From positions 43,160 to 107,159 of the forward strand of contig JAAYNW010000008.1 in NCBI GenBank assembly GCA_012520655.1: a stretch of 64,000 bases of DNA. Direction: 5' to 3'. The notes beneath the pieces were generated by a model. It worked only from the letters and a program-made list of their open reading frames with translations, was not told the origin of the DNA and searched no databases. This DNA comes from Clostridiales bacterium (GTDB lineage Bacteria > Bacillota > Clostridia > Lachnospirales > Lachnospiraceae). The position numbers were made by a program, and so were the translations under genes. Position 1 is the stretch's first letter. Each line of letters starts with the position of its first letter. Positions 35,002 to 43,756 of this stretch are shown here, one piece after another.

Positions 35002-35880
35002 ATGAAATTGAGTTCAACATGTATCAGATGTCTGATTGATCGGCAAGAAGAGCGTATCCATGATATAGAAGATGAGAATAAAAAATCTGCTTATATGAAA
35101 GAAATAGCAGGTATTATCGGTTCTTCGGAGACCGATGCCTCTGCGCCTTACCTTGTGTATAAAATCAATTCCGTATATAAAAGGTATTTCGGGCAGTACC
35201 CGGATTATGAAGAGGAGAAAGCAGAATTCAATTCTTTAATGCTCTCTATGGAGGAGGAGCTGGAAGAAAAAATCCGGATGGGCGGAAGTCAGGAAGTAAT
35301 ATTGAAAAATGCACTTATTTATGCCAGAACAGCAAATTATATAGATTATGGAGCAATGAACCAGGTGAACAGAGAGACGCTTCTGGAATTGTTAGAGAAG
35401 GCAGAGGAAGAGGAGCTGGAGGAGTTTACTTTTCGTATGTTTCAAAGCGATTTACAGACAGGCAAAAATCTAGTTTACCTGACGGATAACTGCGGGGAAA
35501 TTGTAGCAGATAAGTTATTAATTAAAATATTGAAGGAACAGTATCCTGATTTGAATATTACGGTAATCGTACGTGGTACACCTGTATTGAATGATGCGAC
35601 GATGGAGGATGCACACTTGGTTGGCTTGACTGAGATTGCGCAAGTAGTCAGCAATGGAAATGGAATTGCCGGAACACAGATAAGCCACCTGTCCGATGAA
35701 GCGAAACAGGTGCTGGGGGAAGCGGATATAATTATCTCCAAAGGACAGGGTAACTTTGAAACCATGCATAATTGCGATTTAAACGTTTATTATCTGTTCT
35801 TGTGCAAATGTGAATGGTTCTCGAAGGCGTTTGACATGGAGAAATTTAAAGGCGTATTTACCAACGAAAAATATTTATAG
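35002..35880 (+). CDS. ARMT1-like / DUF89 family protein
   Basis: 292 residues. An N-terminal helical segment with CIRCLIDRQEER is followed by a Rossmann-like domain with YLTDNCGEIVADKLLI (the conserved DN-GE of DUF89 metal-dependent phosphatases), TVIVRGTPVLNDAT and ISKGQGNFE. Family members are damage-control phosphatases acting on phosphometabolites. AAAGGAC seven bases upstream selects ATG 35002 over 34954. Likely monocistronic or the last gene after the ABC unit. Confidence 0.88.
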   Translation: MKLSSTCIRCLIDRQEERIHDIEDENKKSAYMKEIAGIIGSSETDASAPYLVYKINSVYKRYFGQYPDYEEEKAEFNSLMLSMEEELEEKIRMGGSQEVILKNALIYARTANYIDYGAMNQVNRETLLELLEKAEEEELEEFTFRMFQSDLQTGKNLVYLTDNCGEIVADKLLIKILKEQYPDLNITVIVRGTPVLNDATMEDAHLVGLTEIAQVVSNGNGIAGTQISHLSDEAKQVLGEADIIISKGQGNFETMHNCDLNVYYLFLCKCEWFSKAFDMEKFKGVFTNEKYL

Positions 35881-35900
35881 CCTATAAAGTACAGCCTTTC

Positions 35901-35949
35901 TTGACAAATGTCGCTGTTGTGTTTATCATAATTGCGAATGAGTTGCAAT
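35901..35949 (+). promoter_or_regulatory. Promoter with Fur-family-like box
   Basis: TTGACA (35901-35906), 17 bases, TATCAT (35924-35929). ATTGCGAATGAGTTGCAAT (35931-35949) follows at the transcription start, with perfect ATTGC/GCAAT ends; nine of 14 positions agree with TGATAAT-n-ATTATCA. A metal-responsive Fur-family repressor is the simplest reading. Confidence 0.55.
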
Positions 35950-35996
35950 TGTAAATATAAGCTCAAAAAATATTTGATTTGTTAAGGGAGACATTT

Positions 35997-36860
35997 ATGC
36001 TAGATGTGATCATAGATACACTGATAGATTCCGTGAAACTGTTGCCATTTCTGTTTATGACTTACTGGGCGATGGAGTATATGGAACACAAGATGGGTGA
36101 GAAAACAAAGGCAGCAATAGAAAAATCGGGACGTTTTGGAGCAATTCCGGGCAGTATATTAGGTGTATTTCCGCAATGCGGCTTTTCCGCGGCGGCTTCT
36201 AACCTATATGCCGGGAAAATCATTACGCTCGGGACATTAATGGCAATATTTTTATCAACTTCCGATGAGATGCTGCCTATTCTTATTTCTGAGCAAGTGC
36301 ATATTTCCTTGATTTTGAAGCTTTTAGGAATAAAAGCAGCAATCGGTATGATAGCCGGGTTTATCATTGATTTGGTAGCTAAGAAGAAAAGAATGCATGG
36401 ACATGATCACGATGAAAGCGAACATATGGATATTGAGCATGTATGCAAAAATGAAAATTGCCACTGTGAAGAAGGAATTTTCAGGTCGGCAGTTCGTCAC
36501 ACGTTTAATATTTTTTTCTTTATTCTTGGCATTTCCTTTATTTTAAATACGCTAATTTATCTCCTTGGAGAGGATTTTCTTTCTACTCTGATCTTGAACA
36601 GGCCGGTTCTGGGACAGATGATAACGGGCTTGATAGGCTTGATACCTAATTGCGCCTCATCCATTGCTATTACCCAGCTTTACTTAAAAGGAATGATGGG
36701 ACTCGGTTCCATGATGTCAGGACTGCTCGCAGGCTCCGGTGTCGGCTTGCTGATACTGTTCAGAGTCAATGATGATATGAAAGAAAATATAAAAATTACT
36801 GCGCTGCTCTATACAATCGGAGTGGTTGCGGGAGTTGCAATCGATATTTTAACGAATTAA
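35997..36860 (+). CDS. Putative manganese/arsenic efflux membrane protein
   Basis: 287-residue polytopic membrane protein of the putative manganese transporter (arsenic efflux) group. Two homologous halves carry FPQCGFSAAASNLYAGK and IPNCASSIAITQLYLKG, each with a proline-x-cysteine in a repeated motif. The cytoplasmic loop between them (about 130-160) is rich in His, Asp, Glu and Cys, a likely metal sensor. AAGGGAG six bases upstream selects ATG 35997. The Fur-like box in its promoter supports metal control. The ion cannot be decided here. Confidence 0.8.
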   Translation: MLDVIIDTLIDSVKLLPFLFMTYWAMEYMEHKMGEKTKAAIEKSGRFGAIPGSILGVFPQCGFSAAASNLYAGKIITLGTLMAIFLSTSDEMLPILISEQVHISLILKLLGIKAAIGMIAGFIIDLVAKKKRMHGHDHDESEHMDIEHVCKNENCHCEEGIFRSAVRHTFNIFFFILGISFILNTLIYLLGEDFLSTLILNRPVLGQMITGLIGLIPNCASSIAITQLYLKGMMGLGSMMSGLLAGSGVGLLILFRVNDDMKENIKITALLYTIGVVAGVAIDILTN

Positions 36861-36926
36861 TCTTAGTAAGATTCAGGGAGCAAAAGTCTCTCATAATTTA
36901 ACTAGAAAGTGTATAATGTAAATAGA

Positions 36927-36969
36927 AAATGAGGATATATAATTGCATGGCCATTATATATCCTCATTT
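36927..36969 (-). terminator. Terminator overlapping the GGDEF gene stop
   Basis: Perfect 17-bp arms AAATGAGGATATATAAT and its complement flank a 9-base loop. The right arm includes the last codons and TAA of the GGDEF gene. On the minus strand the stem is followed by TCTATTT. Confidence 0.65.
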
Positions 36970-37910
36970 AAATGAAAGGTTCCTCGTTTTTGATTCTTTG
37001 ACAAATATAAGTTTTTATCTGCATTCCGGTATAAGCTACTGAAGCTGTTGCCTATGCTATTGACGAGGGAGATTCCGATGGAACAGCTTAACTGTAGCTT
37101 GTTGTCGTATTTGCGTGACAAGGAAGAAAAGCCGTCAATTACATTTTGCGCTTTTTGCTGTATGAGTGCTTTATCCGATACTTCGGTCTCAAATACCGCA
37201 AATTCATCTCCGCCCAGCCTGCCTAGGTACGCATTGCTACAGAAAACAACAGATAAAAGGTTCGCAAAATCTCGGATTACCGTATCGCCTTGATCGTGCC
37301 CGTATTTGTCATTAATCTGTTTAAAATTATCGATATCGATCATATAAAAAACCCCGACAGGATTATTTTTTATGTATTTGGTAATGTGCTGTTCAAAAGC
37401 AGTATGGTTAAGAAGCCCCGTCATGGCATCCTGTTCCGCCTTTTGCTTAAATTTTGCAATCATGGAATTTGCTTTTTCAGAGATGGTTTTCGGATAATAT
37501 TCATTATATCCTTGCTCCATATACGGTACAGAATGGTGGATGTGAAGAACTTTATAAGAATTACCATGCACTTCGTAAACAATGCTGAGACGTGTGTCCA
37601 TTTCTATAAGAATCTCTTTTTGTTTATTTTCCTTTTCTTTTATCCACAAACAGCCATATACAATATATATATATTCCGAAAGCTGTCGACATTCATACCA
37701 TTCGCTTAATATTTCAAAAGATATATCGTTGTCATATTTTTCCCAGGTCTTTTCAAGAGAGGAAAGAGAGGTAAAGAGTTCATGTTTTCCCGTACCTATA
37801 TAGATCAAATTGTCATCGAAATATTGCTTAATGTTGTCATTATTTTTTGCCGGATGTAAGAGATAATTTTCACATAGATCACGCGTGATTTCACACAATT
37901 TGTAATTCAT
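36954..37910 (-). CDS. SnoaL-like domain plus GGDEF diguanylate cyclase
   Basis: 318 residues. The N-terminal part (about 1-140) resembles a SnoaL/NTF2-like domain. The C-terminal GGDEF domain has DAMTGLLNHTAF, DIDNFKQINDKYGHDQGD and an intact GGDEF, so c-di-GMP synthesis is plausible. The inhibitory RxxD site is not seen five residues upstream. There is no membrane segment, so it is cytoplasmic. c-di-GMP would be relevant to the flagellar and Tad genes in this window. Confidence 0.88.
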   Translation of the reverse strand: MNYKLCEITRDLCENYLLHPAKNNDNIKQYFDDNLIYIGTGKHELFTSLSSLEKTWEKYDNDISFEILSEWYECRQLSEYIYIVYGCLWIKEKENKQKEILIEMDTRLSIVYEVHGNSYKVLHIHHSVPYMEQGYNEYYPKTISEKANSMIAKFKQKAEQDAMTGLLNHTAFEQHITKYIKNNPVGVFYMIDIDNFKQINDKYGHDQGDTVIRDFANLLSVVFCSNAYLGRLGGDEFAVFETEVSDKALIQQKAQNVIDGFSSLSRKYDNKLQLSCSIGISLVNSIGNSFSSLYRNADKNLYLSKNQKRGTFHLNEDI

Positions 37911-38083
37911 TTGTTAATTCCCCTAATTTTTAGAACCATTGCTTTATTAGACTCATTAGTAAATTATTACCATTTTACTCCAGTAATATGGTTTTTTCAA
38001 CAAAAATTTCACAATATGTGAATATAAATTCACCAAACCAGAATTAATAGAAGATACACTATATGTGAAAGAAGGGGTTACTA

Positions 38084-38374
38084 TTGGTAAAATTAGGGTC
38101 AAGATTAAAAGCTTTAAGAAAAGAAAAAAACATGACACAGAAAGCGTTGGCGGATCGATTAGGTCTGGCAACTAGCGCTATATGCTCCTATGAAATTGGG
38201 TCGAGATATCCTTCCTATGAAATATTGATAAAAATAGCGGCTATTTTCAGGGTAAGTACCGACTATTTGCTCGGTGTGGAGAAAAACAGGTATATTGACG
38301 TGACAGACTTTTCGGAAGAGGATATAGAAATTCTGGTTATGCTTGCAGATTCTTTGAGAAAAAAGAGTCACTAG
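38084..38374 (+). CDS. XRE family regulator
   Basis: 96-residue helix-turn-helix protein with LRKEKNMTQKALADRLGLATSAICSYEIGSRYPS, followed by a short segment. Starts at TTG 38084 behind GAAGGGG. Its target is unknown; it stands alone between the GGDEF gene and the Rieske oxidoreductase. Confidence 0.88.
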   Translation: MVKLGSRLKALRKEKNMTQKALADRLGLATSAICSYEIGSRYPSYEILIKIAAIFRVSTDYLLGVEKNRYIDVTDFSEEDIEILVMLADSLRKKSH

Positions 38375-38487
38375 ACCGCGCCTGCCTTTTCCCGGGAAGA
38401 GAAGCTCTCTTTTTTGATTAATTCCATGAAATTAAGTGAATACTTATTACGCAGATTTTATATAAAAAATGAGAAAGAGGCGTAATT

Positions 38488-39831
38488 ATGGAATCAATAT
38501 GGACAATGACAGCGGATATTCAAAAAAGGGAATCGTTAAAGGAAGATATAACGACAGATACGGCAGTAATCGGCGGAGGGATGGCAGGTCTTCTGATCGC
38601 CAGCTTTCTTCAGAAAAAGGGAATTCAAGCGGTGGTTCTGGAAGCAGCGCGTATAGGAAGCGGTCAGACGAAAAATACGACTGCAAAAATCTCGCTGCAG
38701 CACGGTCTGATATATCATAAGCTCATAGAGGAAGCGGGAGAAAAGAAAGCAAAGCTTTATGCGGAAGCAAACCGTCGGGCTATTGCCGAATATCGAAACA
38801 TAATCAATCAAAAGCAGATAAGCTGTGAATTCCGAGAATGCAGTGCATATCTCTACTCCCTTGAGGAAACCGAACCGTTGAAGAAGGAGGAAGAGGCCGC
38901 AAAAAGCCTTGGGATATGTGCGGAATTGACAACAAAAACAGAACTGCCTTTTGAGGTATTGAGTGCGCTCAAATTTTATGACCAAGCGGTATTTCATCCT
39001 CTTTTATTCCTGAAGAGAATAGCTGAAGATCTTACTATTTATGAGGATACAAAGGTTCTCACGGTAGAAAGAACGGAGGAAGAAAATAAAGTTGTTACAA
39101 ACCACGGGGTAGTCAGGGCTAAAAATGTTGTATTTGCAGCTCATTATCCTTTTATCAATGTTCCCGGATATTATTTTCTGAGAATGCATCAGGAACGCAG
39201 CTATGTGATTGCGCTTACGAATACGAAGCAAATGGATAATATATATTACGGCATCGATAAAGAGGGGTTATCTTTTCGAAAAAGCGGAGACTATCTCTTG
39301 CTTGGCGGCGGTAATCACAGAACCGGGGAAAATACGGGAGGCGGAAAATACCAGAAGCTCTATATGGCAGCTGAAAAATGGTTCCCCGGATGTAAGGAAA
39401 TCACTCGTTTCTCGGCACAAGACTGTATGCCGCTTGACAATATTCCTTATATAGGACAATTCTCCACGTCTACACCCGACTGGTATGTGGCTACAGGGTT
39501 TAAGAAGTGGGGTATGACGAGTTCTATGGTATCGGCCATGATAATCAGCGATTTAATATTAAAGGGGAAAAGTCCGTATGAAGAGGTTTTCGGACCTCAG
39601 AGATTTGATTTGCAGGCATCGGCAGCAAATCTTGCGGAAGAAGGAACGCAGTCGGTAAAAGGACTGAGTAAGGGAGTATTCTCAACAACGCCCAAATGCA
39701 CTCATATGGGCTGTGCGTTGGAATGGAATCCGGACGAAGTCAGCTGGGACTGTCCATGTCATGGCTCCCGATTTAGCAGTGACGGCAAGGTAATCGATAA
39801 TCCTGCAATCGAGGACTTATCCGGTGAATAA
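38488..39831 (+). CDS. FAD-dependent oxidoreductase with C-terminal Rieske cluster
   Basis: 447 residues. A DAO-type FAD domain (AVIGGGMAGLLIASFLQKKG, the nucleotide-binding glycines) is followed by a short Rieske segment with CTHMGC and CPCHGSRF, which ligate a [2Fe-2S] cluster. The usual Rieske N-terminal strands between the FAD domain and CTHMGC appear shortened here (VKGLSKGVFSTTPK precedes it). Substrate unknown. AGAGGCG precedes the ATG. Confidence 0.9.
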   Translation: MESIWTMTADIQKRESLKEDITTDTAVIGGGMAGLLIASFLQKKGIQAVVLEAARIGSGQTKNTTAKISLQHGLIYHKLIEEAGEKKAKLYAEANRRAIAEYRNIINQKQISCEFRECSAYLYSLEETEPLKKEEEAAKSLGICAELTTKTELPFEVLSALKFYDQAVFHPLLFLKRIAEDLTIYEDTKVLTVERTEEENKVVTNHGVVRAKNVVFAAHYPFINVPGYYFLRMHQERSYVIALTNTKQMDNIYYGIDKEGLSFRKSGDYLLLGGGNHRTGENTGGGKYQKLYMAAEKWFPGCKEITRFSAQDCMPLDNIPYIGQFSTSTPDWYVATGFKKWGMTSSMVSAMIISDLILKGKSPYEEVFGPQRFDLQASAANLAEEGTQSVKGLSKGVFSTTPKCTHMGCALEWNPDEVSWDCPCHGSRFSSDGKVIDNPAIEDLSGE

Positions 39832-39982
39832 TTTACGGCTTTCCATGCGATAAAGCGGGAGAGAGGATAGCGAGCGTACTAAATTATATGTTAGAATAGA
39901 TAATAATTTGTTTTGTTACAGAGCAATTTTTAAAACGTTATGTACTGAGAATACCTAAATGATATGACAGCGAGGTTATAAA

Positions 39983-40801
39983 ATGATAAAGATACAAATG
40001 AAGGAATTTGATCTGGAGAAGACAAGCAGATCAGGTCAATGTTTTCGGATGAATCCTGTACCGGGGCAGGAAGGAAGATATGCGCTCATAGCTTATGGAA
40101 AATATCTGGAAATAGAAAAAGGCGAAGACGGCTTTCTGTTCTCCTGTACACAGGAAGAATGGGAAGCCTTGTGGGCTGATTATTTCGATTGCGGAAGGGA
40201 CTATCGGAAAATATATAAAGCGGTGGATAAGAAGGATAAATATATGCAGAAAGCGGTTACATACGGAAACGGCATCCGCATTCTGAAACAGGAAGTTTTT
40301 GAGACCACTATTAGCTTTATTATTTCCCAGCAAAATAATATATCTCGGATAAAAAAGTGCGTAGAATCATTATGCGAGAGCTTCGGCGAAGAGAGATATA
40401 ATTATAAGGGGGAAAAGTATTATAAATTTCCGACAGCGGAGCGGCTTGCGAGATTATCCGAGCAAGATTTGCGGGGCTGTAATCTTGGCTATAGGAGCCG
40501 GTACATATTGAAATCGGCAAGGATGATTGCGGAAGGGGAAATTAACTTTGCCGGACTTACGGGTATGACATACGAGGAAGCGAGAGCCGAACTAATGAAA
40601 TTATGTGGTGTCGGCATTAAGGTTGCGGAATGCATCTGCTTATTTGCGCTTCACCATGTAGATGCTTTCCCGGTGGATACGCATATACAGACAGTGCTTT
40701 TAAAATATTACCCGGAAGGATTTCCTTTCGAGAGATATAAAGGGTATGCGGGAATCTTGCAGCAATATGCATTTTATTATGATATTTATGCGAAAGTATG
40801 A
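39983..40801 (+). CDS. 8-oxoguanine DNA glycosylase, OGG1 type
   Basis: 272 residues. The N-terminal OGG_N domain has RSGQCFRMN, and the HhH-GPD domain reads LMKLCGVGIKVAECICLFAL. The lysine in GIKVAE is the catalytic nucleophile, and the aspartate in FPVDTHIQ is the second catalytic residue. It removes 8-oxoguanine opposite C and nicks the strand. GAGGTTA precedes the ATG. Upstream intergenic DNA (39832-39982) shows no feature. Confidence 0.9.
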   Translation: MIKIQMKEFDLEKTSRSGQCFRMNPVPGQEGRYALIAYGKYLEIEKGEDGFLFSCTQEEWEALWADYFDCGRDYRKIYKAVDKKDKYMQKAVTYGNGIRILKQEVFETTISFIISQQNNISRIKKCVESLCESFGEERYNYKGEKYYKFPTAERLARLSEQDLRGCNLGYRSRYILKSARMIAEGEINFAGLTGMTYEEARAELMKLCGVGIKVAECICLFALHHVDAFPVDTHIQTVLLKYYPEGFPFERYKGYAGILQQYAFYYDIYAKV

Positions 40802-40887
40802 TAATATTAATATGAAAAATAAAATTTTTATGTGTAGAATTACGATTGTACAGAGATTCGCGGATAGATATGGTATGGAGGGCTTTT

Positions 40888-41685
40888 ATGGATATGGAAT
40901 TAAAACTGGCGGTGCTTATTGATGCGGATAACATTTCCGATAAATATGTGAAGATTATCTTGGATGAAACGGCGAAAAACGGAGTGGCAACATATAAGCG
41001 TATTTACGGTGACTGGACCAATACGAGACTCGTATCTTGGAAAAATGTGCTATTGGATAATTCCATTACGCCTATTCAACAATATGGCTATACTACAGGG
41101 AAAAATGCAACCGATTCGGCAATGATTATCGACGCAATGGATATTCTTTATTCCGGAACTGTAGGAGGTTTCTGTATCGTTTCTTCGGACAGCGATTTCA
41201 CGAGACTAGCGATGCGTTTGCGGGAATCAGGCATGTATGTTATCGGTATGGGAGAAAGTAAGACTCCCAAGCCTTTTATTTCGGCGTGTAATCAATTTAA
41301 ATATCTGGACATTTTGCTTTCCAAAGAACAGGAAGAGGAAAGTGCCTCCAAAAAAGAAGAGACTGCCACGGTGAAGGCAGCCTCAAAAGTCACATATTCA
41401 AAGAAAATGGTGAAAGGTAATTCCAACAAGAAAGAAAAAGAGGAATTAAAGCCACAAACCGACTTACTCATGATTAAGAGAGCAATTATTTCTCTGGTAG
41501 AAGAATGCTCCGACGATGACGAATGGATTCATTCTTCTGAGCTCAGAAATCAGCTCGGCAAACGATTCCCTGATTTTGACGTCCGTAACTTCGGACATTC
41601 CAAGTTCAGCTCTTTCGTTAACTCCTTGAATATTCTGGACTGTGAGCAGGAGAAAAATATCGTAAGGTTTAGAATGAAAAAGTAG
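40888..41685 (+). CDS. NYN-domain (LabA/DUF88) protein with OST-HTH/LOTUS
   Basis: 265 residues. The PIN-like NYN fold (about 5-145) has acidic residues LIDADN, ATDSAMIIDAMD and SSDSDFTRLA, the set expected for a metal-dependent RNase. A lysine-rich linker leads to a C-terminal winged-helix OST-HTH/LOTUS domain (about 195-265: LMIKRAIISLVEECSDDDEW). It may process or bind RNA. GGAGGG five bases upstream selects ATG 40888; another ATG lies two codons on. Confidence 0.88.
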   Translation: MDMELKLAVLIDADNISDKYVKIILDETAKNGVATYKRIYGDWTNTRLVSWKNVLLDNSITPIQQYGYTTGKNATDSAMIIDAMDILYSGTVGGFCIVSSDSDFTRLAMRLRESGMYVIGMGESKTPKPFISACNQFKYLDILLSKEQEEESASKKEETATVKAASKVTYSKKMVKGNSNKKEKEELKPQTDLLMIKRAIISLVEECSDDDEWIHSSELRNQLGKRFPDFDVRNFGHSKFSSFVNSLNILDCEQEKNIVRFRMKK

Positions 41686-41690
41686 GCATT

Positions 41691-42545
41691 TTACAGTTCC
41701 TTTTTAATAACGGGAATCCATACTTCATACTTTGCATTCTCCGAATCGGGAGAAAGATAGACTTCGATATCCGGCGCATTGCCGTATTCATATCCGGAGG
41801 TAGGGAGCCATTCTGTGATAATTCTTTTTTCTAATTCCTGAATGGAAAAAGACTGCCCTTCTCCGCTGAAAATAGCCCATGTAGCGGCAGGTATCGTATA
41901 TTCTTCGAAGCCCTCCGGCGCAGGAAAGGTGCTTGCAACGGAGATGTAATATTTCCATTGCTCTGCATCGTTGCAGGCACTGACGCCCAATATTCCCATA
42001 GGCTGTGAGTTCATTATGGAAGCAAGCGTCGGTATCGTGCCGTTCATAGCCGCTTTTTGCCACATCTGCGGCACGACTTCAAAATTCTTCTCAAGTTCCT
42101 TATAGAGCGGTTCCGATATACCGATAATCTTAAATTCTTCTTTCTTTTCAATTCTGTAAATCATTTCAGCTTCTCCTTTAATTGATATTTTGAAGCTGAT
42201 GGGAGGATAGGCTTTTAAATTGATACCTTCCGCTCTTGCCTGAGAGGGCGATATACCGTGAATATTTTGGAACGCGCGGTTAAATGCGGTGGGTGAGTCA
42301 TAACCGTATTTAAGGGCAATATCTAGGATTTTCTCCGTGCTGCCTTGTATGTCCGCCGCGGCGAGAGACATGCGCCTTTTGCGAATATATTCGGAAAGAG
42401 GTACACCCGCCATATAAGAGAACATTCTTTGAAAATGATAGGTGGAACAGTAAGCAATTCTTGCAAGTCTGTCATAATCAATATCCTTTGTCAAATTCTC
42501 TTCAATATAGTTTATAGCACTGTTTAATCGTTCTATCCATTCCAT
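41691..42545 (-). CDS. AraC family regulator with GyrI-like effector domain
   Basis: 284 residues. Two helix-turn-helix motifs of the AraC type (LARIAYCSTYHFQRMFSYMAGVPLSEYIRKRRM and the following helix pair) are followed by a GyrI-like small-molecule binding domain (about 130-284). This is the architecture of Rob-like regulators responding to hydrophobic drugs. AAGGAG precedes the ATG. Convergent with the NYN gene. Confidence 0.9.
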   Translation of the reverse strand: MEWIERLNSAINYIEENLTKDIDYDRLARIAYCSTYHFQRMFSYMAGVPLSEYIRKRRMSLAAADIQGSTEKILDIALKYGYDSPTAFNRAFQNIHGISPSQARAEGINLKAYPPISFKISIKGEAEMIYRIEKKEEFKIIGISEPLYKELEKNFEVVPQMWQKAAMNGTIPTLASIMNSQPMGILGVSACNDAEQWKYYISVASTFPAPEGFEEYTIPAATWAIFSGEGQSFSIQELEKRIITEWLPTSGYEYGNAPDIEVYLSPDSENAKYEVWIPVIKKEL

Positions 42546-42716
42546 CGTTTAGCTCCTTGTATTGCCAGTTTATCTTGCGGCTGTTATAAAATCCTCTCTT
42601 TTCATGCACCAAAATGAGAGTTAAGATATATTGTAAGAATATTGCATCAATTAAAGCAGAATCAATACGATAAATTTATCAGGAATCAGAAAGGCTGTAA
42701 AGCGGAAAGAGGAAAA

Positions 42717-43637
42717 ATGCAAATAAACAGATTGTTTGAAATCATATATTTGTTATTGGATAAAGAGACAATGACTGCGGCAGAATTAGCGGAGCATTTT
42801 GAAGTGTCTACCCGAACGGTATACCGGGATATCGAGACGCTTTCACAAACCGGAATACCCATCTATGCCATAAAAGGGAAAGGTGGGGGAATCAGGCTTA
42901 CGGAGAACTTTGTACTGAATAAATCGGTGCTTACCGGAGAGGAACAGAAAAAGATTCTGCAGTCCCTCCATGGAATGAATGCCGTGCGGGAAGAGGAGAT
43001 TAAACCGTTGCTTTCAAAGCTGTCGGCTCTGTTCGGCGGAGAGCAGGAGGACTGGATAGAAATAGAGTTCTCTTCTTGGAATGCGCATGATGCGGTCAGT
43101 AAGAAATTTGCCTTATTAAAAGAAACGATTTTTTTCCATAAAAAAGTTTCTTTTTGCTATAACGGGGCAAATGGAATAAGCGGTAGGCGCATTGCGGAGC
43201 CTTTGAAGCTGATTTTTCGTGCGAATGCATGGTATCTTTACGCATGGTGTACGGAGAAAAAAGACTTCCGCTTCTTTAAATTGAGTCGTATGGAGGAGAT
43301 AACCGCTTTGGAGGAGCACTTTGAAAGGCGTAAGATACCTGACCTGTGGAATAAAGAAGAGGAAGGAAAAAGAAAGAATACATATATGAAGAACTTGATA
43401 ACGGTAGTGGCACTTATTTCCCCCGGCAAAGCATACCGTGTATTGGAAGAATTGGATAAGAAAAATGTGGAGAAGTTAGAGGACGGCAAATATAAAGTGC
43501 GGATAGTCATACCGGAGGATGATTGGATGTATCAGTATCTTATGACCTATGGAGCCGATCTGGAGGTTCTTGAGCCGGAAAGGGTAAGAAAGAATATGAT
43601 TGAGAAATTGAAAAGCGCATTAGAAAATTACATATAA
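42717..43637 (+). CDS. YafY-like HTH plus WYL domain regulator
   Basis: 306 residues. HTH_11 (MTAAELAEHFEVSTRTVYRD) is followed by a WYL domain (FRANAWYLYAWCTEKKDFR). WYL regulators sense nucleotides or other ligands. GAAAGAGG supports ATG 42717 over the upstream 42642. An effector-binding protein follows and may be its target or partner. Confidence 0.9.
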   Translation: MQINRLFEIIYLLLDKETMTAAELAEHFEVSTRTVYRDIETLSQTGIPIYAIKGKGGGIRLTENFVLNKSVLTGEEQKKILQSLHGMNAVREEEIKPLLSKLSALFGGEQEDWIEIEFSSWNAHDAVSKKFALLKETIFFHKKVSFCYNGANGISGRRIAEPLKLIFRANAWYLYAWCTEKKDFRFFKLSRMEEITALEEHFERRKIPDLWNKEEEGKRKNTYMKNLITVVALISPGKAYRVLEELDKKNVEKLEDGKYKVRIVIPEDDWMYQYLMTYGADLEVLEPERVRKNMIEKLKSALENYI

Positions 43638-43645
43638 ATAAATAT

Positions 43646-43669
43646 AATATGACAGAGCGATGTCATATT
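43646..43669. promoter_or_regulatory. Perfect 9-bp inverted repeat
   Basis: AATATGACA-GAGCGA-TGTCATATT lies 9 bases past the WYL regulator stop and upstream of the effector-binding protein. No T-run follows, so an operator is likelier than a terminator. Confidence 0.4.
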
Positions 43670-43756
43670 AACTATGTTATCATAACTCCATCGAGCGTTA
43701 AGCAGTATTAATTATTTAGACGCTTAAAATAATATATCAAAAGGAGAGGTACAGAG

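Noticed and set aside
38385..38417. Terminator after the XRE gene (AGAGA-AGC-TCTCT with T-run)
   Set aside because: Only a 5-bp stem with a 3-base loop; too weak to list.
38469..38720. Arg/Ser-rich 83-residue frame overlapping the Rieske oxidoreductase
   Set aside because: Out of frame with a well-supported gene and no family resemblance; the oxidoreductase start has the better ribosome site context.
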